Source: Astrocystis sublimbata (taxonomy: Eukaryota; Ascomycota; Sordariomycetes; Xylariales; Xylariaceae). Taken from it: a stretch of DNA of 64,000 nucleotides. The translations under genes were made by a program, and so were the position numbers. This document shows positions 21,859-32,824 of the stretch, piece by piece. The notes beneath the pieces were generated by a model that saw nothing but the letters and a program-made list of their open reading frames with translations, did not search any database and was not told the DNA's origin. The stretch's first letter is position 1. Each line of letters opens with the position of its first letter. The stretch covers positions 620,001 through 684,000 of the forward strand of contig JAJNNY010000003.1 in assembly GCA_022453515.1 (NCBI GenBank). Reading direction: 5' to 3'.

Positions 21859-23909
21859 GGCGGAAAATCAAGTCTGTCGATGTCGAGGCTTTGGGGGTGT
21901 AGTACAGAGGTGACTCCTACGTATCAGTAACAAAAGGTTCGCAGCATAGCGCCTGGCTTGTCTAGGATCGTTTGGATGAGGTATGTTCTATTTATCATGT
22001 GCTAGGGGTCGTTGATTGCTTCCTTCCTTGGGTCGCAGATGGTACGTAAGTAGCTACTTGAGCTTCCCGTCTGTCTGGGAGACTCCCGTCTACGGCTAAC
22101 ACGGCTGCCTGGCAAGCCTGGCGTACCTGGGCAGCAGCTGGAGGTAGGTACCATAAGGTAGATAACCGGGGCTACGTCACGGCCCCTCCAGAGCCCAGAC
22201 TTTACGGAATATCAGTACCATATAAGTACTTGGGTACATATGTAGGTACTCACCTACAGGTGAACATCATGATGCTAGCAACCTTGGAAACGCATTTTAA
22301 TCTCTAACCAACCACCAACATGTAATACCTAGGTACTTACCTAGGCAGACAATAATGGCATCGGTCCCAGCAATACATGGAATAATTGACATGCCTAACG
22401 CTGCAATGACGCAGCCTACATGCGCCCGAATCGACGGCACTAACGCGAAGTGTAACATCTACCATACAGGAAGAATATCATGTGTATGGCCGCCTGTTCT
22501 GCCAACACCATAGGTGGTAGCTTCTTAACATTACCACGACACATCCAACGTATTATCGACCATGGTTCATGGTGCTCCCTTTACATGTTTCTGATGCTCG
22601 ATTATGTTCACTGTGTAGCCACTATGGAGACAGGTGCCATACGACATTTTCATTGACGCGAATGTCACTGCGTTGAAGCATCCTGGGTATACCTCAAATA
22701 AACTGCTCTATCTCGTGAAACAGTGCATTTTGTGGCGACTGAGAGTCGGAACATTTCAGGTTTAAACTTTACACCTTCTTGCGAACTCAACTGATTGGTT
22801 CTGTTTCTGCCGCCTGACTTGAAACTCTTGTATTATCCCTATACGTCACAAACTCGTGGCCATAGCTTTAGAGTACATCCCATGTTCTTGCAAAAACAGA
22901 CAATTGCGCTATCCTGAATGACCACCACAGTGAGAGTCTTGTTGATATTGAATATTCTCTAGTTCCAAATAAATAACGCATATGCCTGGCATTTATATAA
23001 TTATTATTTACCTACCACTCACATTGTTACTATGACACTACCTAGTCTTGCTCATATTCAACTCTCAAATCAAGAACTCAGTTTGTATGGACTATGTCCT
23101 CATATATATCAGAGGCACATGGCTCGGGCGCCACCATTTTAAGACATTTGATCTTTTCTACTATACAGTTTTATCAAGTTACTCCTATCAAGATACACTC
23201 TTTGGTCATCTCTCCTAAAGCTTGTTAAGTGTGTAAGTTATATGGTTGCCTGCTTGAGAAATCTTGAGAGATTCCTTAGTGCCCCCTTTTCATTAGATTC
23301 TGCACATATTTACTATTTCATTAAGTTGACAGAAAATGAAACACCAACCCTTCTTTGATTCGGAGTCAATCAAACGAAGTCTTGTTATTTGCAACGCCCG
23401 CCATTTCTATCTGCTTCTATAACATGGTTCGAGATGAGTTGCACAATACTTGGGCCTCTGTGAAAGTGACTGATCTTTGGTATGATCTGGAGTGCTAGCT
23501 TGGTAAGTGATGATAAAGACACATTGTGATATGAAGCGGAATCATGTCTAGAATACTATGGCCTAACAGTGCCTCCCTTCGGGCTTTCAGTTCACGATGT
23601 CACTAAGCCAGCTACTCACCAGTGATGACATCGTCGCAGCAACTAAAGCGGAGCCTCTCAAAAGCCTGGTGGTTGCCCATGTGTTGTGCCCTTCAGGCAA
23701 TGGTTGTTGCAGGCACACCATAAATGCGGATCCGTCAACAAATACAGCAGCAGGTGCAAATCCGATCCCTTCAACTTGATCTTTCCCATTCTCACTGAGG
23801 ATCAAGGCTCTTTGACCTCTCCTTCACAACTCCCAGCACCAAAAAGCTTGGTGTCACACAACACACATCCTACCGCACCGAATCACAACACCACCCTAAC
23901 ACCAACAGC
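21859..23909. other. Long intergenic region, A/T-rich in the middle
   Basis: The part near 22130-22350 has many GGTACC/TACCTAGG words and is the likely SRO7 promoter side. From about 22550 to 23500 the sequence is A/T-rich with no long ORF; it could be a decayed repeat, but I recognise no element in it. A 60-codon ORF at 23597-23779 precedes the coiled-coil gene and might be a uORF or a missed exon. Confidence 0.4.
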
Positions 23910-24686
23910 ATGGCTTCAAACCCAAGCTCAAATGGACTCGCATCCAGCTCCATGGCTGAGCCTGCCTCCATTGCCGCTGCCGTGTCCCGGAAGCGGAGAT
24001 GTAAGGCTTCAATCCCTGATACCAACCAGGGTCCCTCAAGCCAACACGGAGTTGATGAAACTGCCCGCTCCAAACATCAATCAGGTCCTTCTTCTGCAAT
24101 CGCAGCACAGGAAGTTTCAAGCCCAACAGTGTCGTTGGAAACTATTCGAGCCGATCTGTCATCGCAGATGGAGACGATCTCAGCCGAGCAACTAAAGCGC
24201 TGGGAAAGCTACAGTGAGGAGCATGATAAGATGTCGATGAAGATTCTGGAAGCTCTGAACCAAGCCAAGCATGAGAACGAACAGGTGCGGAAGGATATTC
24301 ATGAGATGTCTCCAGTTCTGAAGAATTTCGAGACGGTTACGACGCAAGAGAGATCGAATCATCAGCGCATCAAACTACAGCTGTCTGCCTATATGCAGGA
24401 AAACCAAAATTTGAGCAGAGAGAGAATGCAGCTGCAGCAGAAACTCGACGCCGCCCAACGCGACCTTGTCACAGTACGAGGAGCATGCAAAAACCTTGCT
24501 GCCCAGCTTACAGCAGCCGATCGACGGTGCGAATCAACCATGACAATCATGGCAATGCAATACCACATCGACGAATTGAAATCGGAAACGCTACGCCAAC
24601 GCACACAGTTGACTGCAGCCAACGGGCTAGTTGTCATGCTTCAGTCCGAGCTGGAGGCCGCCAAGAACGATAACGCCAACCGTTAG
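23910..24686 (+). CDS. Orphan coiled-coil protein
   Basis: Not recognised. A single exon encodes 258 residues. The first 75 residues are Ser/Ala/Pro-rich with a basic patch SRKRRCKA that could act as a nuclear signal. From about residue 78 to the end the protein is almost entirely predicted helical and heptad-patterned (LETIRADLSSQMETISAEQL, RERMQLQQKLDAAQRDLVTV, LVVMLQSELEAAKNDN), typical of a long coiled coil. No membrane segment or catalytic motif is visible. The ATG follows a CACCA/CAACA-rich leader common before fungal starts. It may be lineage-specific. Confidence 0.65.
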   Translation: MASNPSSNGLASSSMAEPASIAAAVSRKRRCKASIPDTNQGPSSQHGVDETARSKHQSGPSSAIAAQEVSSPTVSLETIRADLSSQMETISAEQLKRWESYSEEHDKMSMKILEALNQAKHENEQVRKDIHEMSPVLKNFETVTTQERSNHQRIKLQLSAYMQENQNLSRERMQLQQKLDAAQRDLVTVRGACKNLAAQLTAADRRCESTMTIMAMQYHIDELKSETLRQRTQLTAANGLVVMLQSELEAAKNDNANR

Positions 24687-25164
24687 AGTTCGTTACTTTG
24701 AGCATTGAGGACAAACTTGGGTGCCGCACTCTCGACACCAAGTGATGGGTCGGGCCGCTCGTGCTTGTGGACCATCATTATCCCGTAAGGGCTGAAGGAC
24801 GAATTGCCACTGCCTCAAATGTCACGTTTCAATTATATCTTTGTGGGCGGTGGAAGGTATAGGTATCAGGAGGGTCATCACGTTGCGATTGGGGTTTCTT
24901 ACCCAGTTTCAGCAAAGGAGGACGAAGTTTGGGATGTGCGCAAAATTGGTGTGTGATTTGAGTGGCCGAAGGTCTGTGGATGGCTCCCAGGAGTGGACGG
25001 AACGCCTGTTCGGCAGGAAGCCTGTAATTATAAGTCGCGAGCAGCAGTGACACTGCACTTGTCGACATGCCATGTCCATGATGTGCTACAAAACGTGTAC
25101 GAGCAATCACTCGGGCAGATTGAGTCTAAATCAAGGCAAAAACTTGTCATCAGTAGTGCAGTTC
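24687..25164. other. Convergent 3' intergenic region
   Basis: Lies between the coiled-coil gene and the mitochondrial carrier gene, which converge. It should hold both 3' UTRs. Nothing else is supported. Confidence 0.45.
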
Positions 25165-26118
25165 TTATTCTCTAAAATCTTGACGTCGAGACAGCTGAGA
25201 AATAGCAAGCTCATATATGCCCCATTGCACGGCATTGACCACAAATGCTCTTAGACTACACCATCCTAATCCGCGGAAGAAAGCCCGTATTCCCTCCTGT
25301 CTGTATGTGTCTCTGGCAATTTGTATTGCCCCTCGTCGTTTAGCAATGCCTAGTAACGGTGTCGAAGCTGGGTCGAATGCTGTTTGGCGTTGCACGCGTG
25401 TCTTCACAGCGTCGAGAGGGTAGATACTTGCCCAGCTCACAACGCCGGCTATGCCACCACAGAAGAGGACCCTTGCCGTCTCCTGCATGAGCCCAGGGCT
25501 GTGGCCATAATCTCCGTTCCGGGCAACAGAGGGAGTTTGAAGTTGATTGCTCATCACACGCCCGCAGAGCTCATATGCCCAGAAGTAGAACCCGTATCCG
25601 ATGCTATCCCGCAGCGCAGTGACAGTGCCTCCACGGTAGAGACCGCGTTTCCCTTCGGTGCGGAGGATCTCGCGGGTTATTCCCCAGCTTGACGACGGGG
25701 TTTGGGCCGGAGCTATAGCAGAGGAAGCTAGCTGGGTTCTACATTTTATCAACTCCGTTGGCGTGCTCACGGACCAGGTGGCTAGTCCACCGACTGCGCC
25801 TGCAAGCCAAACTGTCCAGAGATTGGAGCCCGGCATAAGGCTACCGGCGGCACCTGAATTGGTGGCATCGGAGGGCTGGAGGGCACGGTTCAAGAACTCC
25901 TCGGTTCCTTTGTATGCCGCGAAGAGAAGGCCGTTCAGAAGGCCATAGCCGACGATGGGAGCTGCGGTCCCCGTTACCAGGGAAGATGTTGATGGAATAT
26001 TAGTGCGCAAGGAGGGAAATTGTGCAGCTTGGAGCTGCACTTTCTTAACATCAAGCGGGTTGCCGATTATGATGCCCGCGGCGCCGCTGATGTAGCCGGC
26101 CCAGAAATCGGCGGACAT
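25165..26118 (-). CDS. Mitochondrial carrier family (SLC25) protein
   Basis: Inner-membrane solute carrier; the substrate cannot be named from sequence. A single exon from ATG 26118 gives 317 residues, the usual carrier length. Three repeats are present, each with the signature after its first helix: NPLDVKKVQLQ, TPTELIKCRTQL and YPLDAVKTRVQR. The matching second-half motifs are seen in repeats 2 and 3 (GLYRGGTVTALRD, AFFRGLGWCSLR). Repeat 1 is less regular: it lacks a clear G-x-x-x-x-Y/F/W-[KR]-G second motif. An in-frame ATG at 26220 would add 34 residues, but MSADFWAGYISGAAGIIIG is the expected carrier start. Confidence 0.88.
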   Translation of the reverse strand: MSADFWAGYISGAAGIIIGNPLDVKKVQLQAAQFPSLRTNIPSTSSLVTGTAAPIVGYGLLNGLLFAAYKGTEEFLNRALQPSDATNSGAAGSLMPGSNLWTVWLAGAVGGLATWSVSTPTELIKCRTQLASSAIAPAQTPSSSWGITREILRTEGKRGLYRGGTVTALRDSIGYGFYFWAYELCGRVMSNQLQTPSVARNGDYGHSPGLMQETARVLFCGGIAGVVSWASIYPLDAVKTRVQRQTAFDPASTPLLGIAKRRGAIQIARDTYRQEGIRAFFRGLGWCSLRAFVVNAVQWGIYELAISQLSRRQDFRE

Positions 26119-27584
26119 CGCAAGTGGAGCCGGGTAATGAAACCGGAAGTCTGAAGGTTCGAGCGTGTTGCCGATGATGATTTCCTTTGTTTTCTTTGTG
26201 GTTGACCAGTATGTGCCCAAATGCTGTCAGAAGGCAGAGACAGGAATATTGACCGTCAATCTTCCATCCAGCATCAGCATCAGGGCGTGTATGGCAAGTC
26301 GTGTACTAGCAAACTTAAAGTGAGCATTTCCGGGATACAATGACGTTCGTTGTATAGGCTCATGAGACTGAGGGTTATGGGAGCGCCGAGGACGTGGCTC
26401 GCTTCTTTTGGCCGTTACTCATACATATTCATGGGAGGTTCGAAACAGATGATATTGAAGTCGCATACAACACACTTGAAGTGAGAATTTTCGTAAATAG
26501 ACGAAGGAAGCTATCTCAAGTCACAGCACACAAGTCACAGGGCGATAATTACCTCCCTACACCCGGGACGGAGCCAAAGGACTCATGCGTACTTCGCAGC
26601 ACTTTCTCACGCGCGAGTTCGGCATGTGTAACACTAACCCCTCGCCCCCTCTTACTTTGTACTAACGGTAAGACGGACGGCCTTGGATTTGTCTACCAAG
26701 AATCTGGGGCAGATAAGAACGGGTGGCTTGCCGTGGTTCCGGTGGAGCTACCAGATAGTGAGCTCTGTTAGCTTCGAGCCTGCTGATGGGAGATGGGGAG
26801 GCTCAGGAGTATGTCGGTTGCCAAGTCGCAGAGGTATTGAGGCATCAAGTACCCAAACCCGCCAAGGGCATCCAAGACGGTTGAAAAGTCAGTGAGTGCT
26901 CCATCCTTGAGTTCTGGATGCCTTTGATTGTATACCTAGGTTGGTAGGAAGTGGTGTCTACTGAGGAAGCAGAGGAAAATCACACAGCGGAATGGAACCT
27001 TGGAAGAGAATCAGCTGCTCGCCTGTAAGTACCTAAATGTAGGTAACTTGGCGTGCGACTACCAGGCGAGCAGGTAGAATCTAGGAGGTACCCACAGGCC
27101 TTGCTTAGTAGTAGGTACAGTCTAACATTTTGTTATAAACTGTACAACAGCACTGTACACTGGGAGAGTCTTTGGAAGAAATGCGGGATATCATGTGACT
27201 TGGTGTCGGCGCCCTGCCTGTTCCGCTCCACTTTATCGCCACTGTAGTGGCCACTTTAGGCAGCTTGTGGGGTTGTTGGCCACCAGGTCGCGTCAACGCG
27301 CTCTGCGCCGCCCGCCCTTCCCACCTTGCCCACTTCCAAGTTCCAAGTTCCCGCAAGTCAACACCATCGAATTGTTCAACATCCGGCTTAGCAACTCTGC
27401 TCGTGGTCGCGTTTGCTTGTCTCCCCTTGTCCTGACTCGTCCCTGGCCGTCGTCTGTCAACCCTGATACGTCCTGCAGCAACCCTCCACTCTCGATAATG
27501 TATGTGTATCCCTGATCTCACGACTCGAGACTTGGACTTGTTCAGTCCGTGGGCGTTGTGCAGAATGCTGAATGCAGACTGACG
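26119..27584. other. Divergent promoter region of carrier and RAD54
   Basis: About 1.5 kb with no supported gene. GTACC/TAGGTA words cluster at 27020-27120. A plausible 5' UTR intron of RAD54 (GTATGT at 27500 to TGCAG at 27563) lies at the right end. An ORF of 125 codons at 26394 has no family similarity. Confidence 0.45.
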
Positions 27585-30014
27585 ATGCCGCACAGGGCGA
27601 CTCCCGCCACACCACTGGCCAAGCCAAAGCCACTTACAACGCCAGGCAAACGTCTCGTGTCCCAGAAATCGGTCGACCAGCTCTACAAGCCGTTCAAATG
27701 CCCCGGCTCTGCCACGAGGACTCCAGCAACCGATCGCCCGGCTCGGAAGCGGAGAAAGGTCGACTACAAGGGCGCTGACGGCGGCACCGACGACTCACCC
27801 GACAAGCCCTATACCAATGCCGATCGTCTCGCCCTTGCCAATAGAGATGTCAACCGCTTCCCCGTCTTCCGGGCCAAGGAAAAGGAGACCGTGTTCAGGA
27901 AGGCATTTGCCGTGCCGTTGATCAACAAGAATGCCTCGGGCTACAACCCCAACCGCCCCCCGCCCACTCTCGGCCTGCGCCAGGGAGCCGCCTTTGTCGC
28001 GAAGCCCCTGCACGACCCCAGCGGGGAGTTTGCCATTGTGCTGCATGACCCGACCATTGACGATAAGCCGAAGGATCCTGTCAAGCAAGCCGAGGCTGAG
28101 ATGGAGAAAGTCCTGGGCGAGAAGATCGACGCCCCTCTTGTCCATAAGAGTCTGGCTGAGATCCTCGGCATCAAGAAGCAGGTCGAGGGCGAGCACCCCC
28201 GAGTTCCCGTCGTCATCGACCCCAGGCTAGCCAAAGTCCTGCGACCGCACCAGATCGAGGGTGTCAAGTTCATGTACAGATGTGTGACTGGTTTGATTGA
28301 TGAGAATGCCAACGGTTGCATCATGGCCGACGAAATGGGTCTTGGAAAGACGCTGCAGTGCATCACACTCTTATGGACCCTACTGAAACAGTCACCCGAT
28401 GCCGGCAAGACCACTATCCAGAAAGCCATTGTTGCCTGTCCTTCCAGTTTGGTCCGCAACTGGGCCAACGAGTTGGTCAAGTGGTTGGGAGCTGACGCCG
28501 TCACGCCTTTCGCTATTGACGGAAAGGCCTCGAAGGAGGAGCTGACCCGGCAGCTTCGGCAATGGGCCATTTCGACCGGCCGTGCTGTTACACGCCCTGT
28601 CATCATAGTCTCATACGAGACTCTACGTCTGAATATTGAAGAGTTGAAGAACACCAAGATCGGCCTGATGTTATGTGACGAGGGCCATCGATTGAAGAAC
28701 GGAGATAGTCAAACATTCACAGCTCTTAACAGCTTAAATGTGAGTAGGCGCGTCATTCTTTCCGGCACGCCTATTCAGAACGATCTATCCGAATACTTCG
28801 CCCTTATTAGCTTCGCGAATCCAGGACTCCTCGGCTCACGGCTTGAGTTCCGAAAACGGTATGAGATACCGATTCTCCGAGGACGGGACGCCAATGCCAC
28901 GGACAAAGAGCGACAGAAAGGCGACGAGTGTCTCGGGGGCCTTCTCGGCGCAGTGAACAAATTCATCATTCGAAGGACAAACGATATATTGTCCAAATAC
29001 CTTCCCGTCAAATACGAGCATGTTGTGTTCTGTGGGTTATCTGACTTCCAACTGGGCCTTTACAACTACTTTATCAGGAGCCCCGACATTCAAGCTCTGT
29101 TGCGTGGCAAGGGAAGCCAGCCTCTCAAAGCCATTGGAATCCTCAAGAAACTATGCAACCATCCAGATCTTCTCAACCTCTCCGACGATCTCCCTGGTAG
29201 CGAGAAGCACTGGCCTGAGGATTACGTGCCAAAAGATGCCAGGGGCCGCGACCGAGATATAAAACCTTGGTATTCAGGGAAGATGCAAGTGCTTGACCGT
29301 ATGCTTGCACGCATTCGACAAGATACAAACGACAAGATTGTGCTGATCAGCAATTACACACAAACCCTCGATCTGTTCGAGAAGCTCTGCCGCAATCGTG
29401 GATATGGCTCGTTCCGGCTAGACGGTACCATGGCTGTGGCTAAACGGCAAAAGCTAGTCGACAAGTTCAATGATCCCGAGGGCAGCGAGTTCGTTTTCCT
29501 GTTATCGAGTAAAGCCGGTGGCTGCGGTCTCAACCTCATTGGCGCAAACCGGCTGGTACTCTTTGATCCCGACTGGAACCCTGCCGCAGATCAGCAGGCG
29601 TTGGCGCGAGTGTGGCGTGACGGCCAGAAGAAAGACTGCTTCGTCTACCGCTTCATCGCCACAGGCACAATCGAGGAGAAGATCTTCCAGCGGCAATCTC
29701 ACAAACAGTCGCTATCTAGCTGCGTCGTCGACTCGGCAGAAGATGTCGAACGTCACTTCTCGCTGGACAGCTTGCGTGAGCTCTTCCAGTATCGCCCCGA
29801 CACCTGCTCCGACACGCACGATACCTTCAAGTGTAAGCGCTGCAAACCGGACACGGCGCGCCAATTTGTGAAAGCCCCTGCTATGCTTTATGGTGACACC
29901 AGCACTTGGAATCATTTCAGGAACGAAGGGCTTGGCAACATCCAGGATCTCTTGCTGCGGCAAGAAAGCGAGGAGAACGAGGTGTCCGCTGTGTTCCAGT
30001 ACATTTCGCATTAA
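27585..30014 (+). CDS. RAD54: DNA repair and recombination ATPase RAD54
   Basis: Swi2/Snf2-family DNA translocase that works with Rad51 in homologous recombination. One uninterrupted exon gives 809 residues from ATG 27585. The N-terminus is basic (ARKRRKVDYKG) and family-like (ETVFRKAFAVPLINKNASGY). The helicase core contains LRPHQIEGVKFMYRCVTG, the Walker A motif DEMGLGKT (residues 249-256), DEGH (365-368), SGTPIQNDLSEYFAL and, in the second lobe, SSKAGGCGLNLIGANRLVLF and DWNPAADQQALARVWRDGQK. The C-terminus carries CDTHDTFKCKRC-type cysteines typical of fungal RAD54. The reading frame is open upstream to 27549, but without an ATG. Confidence 0.95.
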   Translation: MPHRATPATPLAKPKPLTTPGKRLVSQKSVDQLYKPFKCPGSATRTPATDRPARKRRKVDYKGADGGTDDSPDKPYTNADRLALANRDVNRFPVFRAKEKETVFRKAFAVPLINKNASGYNPNRPPPTLGLRQGAAFVAKPLHDPSGEFAIVLHDPTIDDKPKDPVKQAEAEMEKVLGEKIDAPLVHKSLAEILGIKKQVEGEHPRVPVVIDPRLAKVLRPHQIEGVKFMYRCVTGLIDENANGCIMADEMGLGKTLQCITLLWTLLKQSPDAGKTTIQKAIVACPSSLVRNWANELVKWLGADAVTPFAIDGKASKEELTRQLRQWAISTGRAVTRPVIIVSYETLRLNIEELKNTKIGLMLCDEGHRLKNGDSQTFTALNSLNVSRRVILSGTPIQNDLSEYFALISFANPGLLGSRLEFRKRYEIPILRGRDANATDKERQKGDECLGGLLGAVNKFIIRRTNDILSKYLPVKYEHVVFCGLSDFQLGLYNYFIRSPDIQALLRGKGSQPLKAIGILKKLCNHPDLLNLSDDLPGSEKHWPEDYVPKDARGRDRDIKPWYSGKMQVLDRMLARIRQDTNDKIVLISNYTQTLDLFEKLCRNRGYGSFRLDGTMAVAKRQKLVDKFNDPEGSEFVFLLSSKAGGCGLNLIGANRLVLFDPDWNPAADQQALARVWRDGQKKDCFVYRFIATGTIEEKIFQRQSHKQSLSSCVVDSAEDVERHFSLDSLRELFQYRPDTCSDTHDTFKCKRCKPDTARQFVKAPAMLYGDTSTWNHFRNEGLGNIQDLLLRQESEENEVSAVFQYISH

Positions 30015-30828
30015 CACATTCTCGTTCTCTGATCGAGTGTGATGGAATAATGAAATATATATATATATTGTGCTTGCTTTTACGCTACCTAACGATACCA
30101 GCCTTAGATAGAGCTAGACCCCTTACGACTTTTACTTTTAGATGCATTGCTATGGCGCGAGGCGAACAGAAAGACAATGAGATACTTGCCTACATTACCA
30201 AGTTGCTTCCTATTTCCCTCATAACCCCCGGATTCAATCGATTATCAATGTTTTGGTTTGGGTTCGCATTCAAATGTCTTCAAAAATGCGTGAACTATGC
30301 GCGCCTAAATGATAGGTTAGGAGCAACTCGAGCCTACTTTTGCTTCTGGAGTTCGTGGTACTACCACGGCTCGTAATTCTTTTGTCCAACGAGGCAGTCG
30401 CTTGCAGTCTTTATATAAGGAGAGGTGTTAGCCATGATGTAACGCACATAAAGTCCTGGCCTCTTCGCTCTTTGTGAACAGTCAAGGAGCCTATCTTGGG
30501 CCTCTAAAAATAGATCAGATGTATCGAGCTCAGGTTCATCGTGCATCTAGATATGTATCAATTGTAGCTTGATTCGACCTCAACCTTTTGTAGGTACGAG
30601 CTGGCAACGTCTGAGTTTTCGTACGTCGATCATCTCATGCATCTATAACGGAGATAGGAAAACCGCGGAAGCTGATGACTGAGTAAAACAAACTAGGATC
30701 TCAACTGAGAGGTGATTCGTCCACCATTTCTTCATCCACTGCAATGTAAACGGGCTTCAACGGACATCCCTGATCATGTGGATTTCGGGAAGGTAAATGC
30801 GACTTCGGGAGTGGATATACGCCCTGAG
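30015..30828. other. Intergenic region downstream of RAD54
   Basis: Begins with an (AT)n run at about 30053-30068, likely in the RAD54 3' UTR. The remainder is A/T-rich with short ORFs only. The 5' end of the next gene is not fixed, so part of this region may be its promoter or leader. Confidence 0.4.
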
Positions 30829-32824
30829 ATGTCGCGTTCTGCTATTGAACCCTCTTTTGCTTTGATGGAGGATGTCTTTGTCGGCCACATACTACCCTAC
30901 TGTGCTGTGTCGAGCAAACCTGATTCTTTGCCTGCCCTGTCTGCATACCTAGAGCGGCTGTCTGCCAACAATCGTTTCGCGCCGACGGGAGTCAACCAGC
31001 TCCATGGGAGATGTAGCATACGTTCTCATTCCTCAGCGATCGTTGATTCCCCCATCGTGCGAAAACCCCGAGGTGCCTCGGTTGAGTCTGTCGTTACTGT
31101 GCTGTTTTCTAGATTATTTCTCATTGTTGCCACCCTCCTCCCTTTCAGACGTCGAGGCTCCTACGAAAAAAAAAGATATCACGACGATATGAGCGACGGC
31201 AGAGTCTGGCCGAATGACACAGTATGCGAACAATACTATGGGTCCGGCAACTCCTTCCTCGAGCCACAGACATCCTCTGTTTTCGAGCCTGGCGACTCAA
31301 CAATTGTGCAATGGTTCGCGGGCATCGTGTCCTTGTCCAGTCCTCCTGCGGCATGTATGCAACCACTGGAGTCTTTGATCACCCCTTTTCGCAACCAACC
31401 GCTTACTCACCCTAGCAGCTAAGGCGACCCAAGTCTTCAACCTCGCCATCACGTCTTATCGGAATGAGAGTGAAAGTTCCTATATCGTGAGTAAGTGGCA
31501 ATTATCCCATCAAGAGGCCCATATTCTCTCAAACTACAGTGTCTTCGTAGTCGCAAGGCTATAAGAAGCTACCGAAAATGCCCTAGGCATTCTCTTACTA
31601 CATCTTTTAACATCCCGCAGGAAAAGCAAGCGTTCATTTCTCAGGAAATACGACCAAGGACGACTTATCCTGGACGTACATTACTGAAGGCCCTTGTCCC
31701 TCCGCGACCGAGATCTCATACCTATGGCATATACCGAATGACTTCATGGCCGTTTCCGAGACGGACTTCGACTATGTCCTCATCGTGGAGACCGAAACCT
31801 CAGACGGAGATTTGCGACGCTCATCAAGCATGCCATTCCGAATCCTTGTGCATTCGTCCGACCCCGCTATATCGTCAACCTCATCTGCCACGGACGAGGC
31901 ATCGATGACGCCCGAGAGTAACCCAATAGGGGGTTTTCCACCGGGATATGTCAACCCCCATCGCTCGCGGAACCACGGCTTGAGCACCGGCGCAAAAGCC
32001 GGAATCGCAGTCGGCAGTGTCCTCGGTGGGCTGGCGCTGATATTGCTCTTCGTCTGGGCGTTTTACAGACGGCGACGGAAGTTGGAGTCAGGGGAGTTGG
32101 GAGAAGAGACACCAGGACCGCCGACGACTGTTAATGCCTATTCTAATACTAATGCTACGACTAATACTAATACTGAGCAACCCGGTGCCACAGATCAGAA
32201 AGCCGAGTTAGATAGCCGGCAGATACCGACCGAAGTAAGCACTCCCTGGAGTTATTCATTCCACCTACTGGCAAGTCTCAGAGGCATAAATCACCCTAGC
32301 AGGTATCTGTGCTCTTGAGACACCTGCAACCCCCCGTTTCATAAGCAATTGTTTTGGCATCAAAGGCGATATCGTACTGACTCCAGCGGTTGCAGTCAGG
32401 CGGGGCGCCGTTGTATGAGCTCGAGGCCTTCGACACACCCCAAAGAAATGCCGCCACCGTGTCGCAGGCAAGTGAGAACACGACGCCACAAGAGAAAGAT
32501 AGCACCCCGTCGCAGGAAGAGACGGCGAAGACCGTAGTACAGGAAGGAATAAACGTGAAGTCCCCTGATACGCCAGTCACCACCTCATTACAAGGGGAGA
32601 TGGGCACCACACCCCAGGAGACAGCGAAGGTCCAGCCTCACGAGGAGGCCAACGTAGCGTCAGAGAAGGAAGGTCATAATCTACCAGAGGGAGAGGCCAA
32701 TAAGGAGTTGCAAGATGAAGACAGCGTCACGTTACAGGGGGCTGCCCATACCGATGCGGCTGTGAAGACACTGCCTGGAGAGAGCCATCCTCTTGATGTC
32801 ACGCCCCGTCCCCTTTTTACCTAA
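30829..32824 (+). CDS. Single-pass plasma-membrane-type protein with Glu/Gln-rich tail (start uncertain)
   Basis: Unassigned, but of a common fungal design: extracellular domain, one membrane helix, basic stop-transfer and long cytosolic tail. Exons are up to 31354, 31419-31490, 31621-32234 and 32396-32824. The outer domain includes SFLEPQTSSVFEPGDSTIVQ, a KATQVFNLAITSYRNESESS segment, GNTTKDDLSWTYITEGPCPS and TEISYLWHIPNDFM. The helix GIAVGSVLGGLALILLFVWA (about residues 327-346) is followed by FYRRRRK. The tail repeats TPQE/PSQEE-like units. The ATG at 30829 gives 546 residues, with a hydrophobic stretch VVTVLFSRLFLIVATLLP near residue 90. An ATG at 31189 would drop it and leave no signal peptide, so the 5' end is unresolved. 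Intron 3 is copy C of the repeated intron family. Confidence 0.65.
31355..31418 (+). repeat. Short intron resembling the first half of the introner-like family
   Basis: This 64-nt intron starts GTATGCAACCACTGGAGTC, close to copy D (GTATGCAACAATTGGTGTC), and ends TCACCCTAGCAG, identical to the last bases of the first half of copy C, which lies in the same gene. It may be a stand-alone half-unit. The middle does not align. Confidence 0.35.
32235..32395 (+). repeat. Introner-like intron, copy C (membrane protein gene)
   Basis: A 161-nt intron, closest to copy A. Shared blocks are ACTCCCTGGAGTTATTC, CTGGCAAGTCTCAGAGGCAT, the CACCCTAGCAG/GTATCTG junction, TTGAGACACCTGCA, CCCCCGTTTCATAAGCAA and TGACTCCAGCGGTTGCAG. 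CTGGAGT (32246-32252) is complementary to ACTCCAG (32380-32386). The internal junction at 32302/32303 gives halves of 68 and 93 nt. It interrupts the coding sequence in phase 0 between TEIPTE-like tail residues (QIPTE) and SGGAPLYELEAF. Confidence 0.85.

Noticed and set aside
26394..26771. 125-codon ORF upstream of RAD54
   Set aside because: No similarity and no splice-supported extension; it lies in a divergent promoter.
27549..27584. RAD54 start at 27549
   Set aside because: The frame is open, but the codon is GTG. The first ATG is 27585, in a family-like start (MPHRATPATP).
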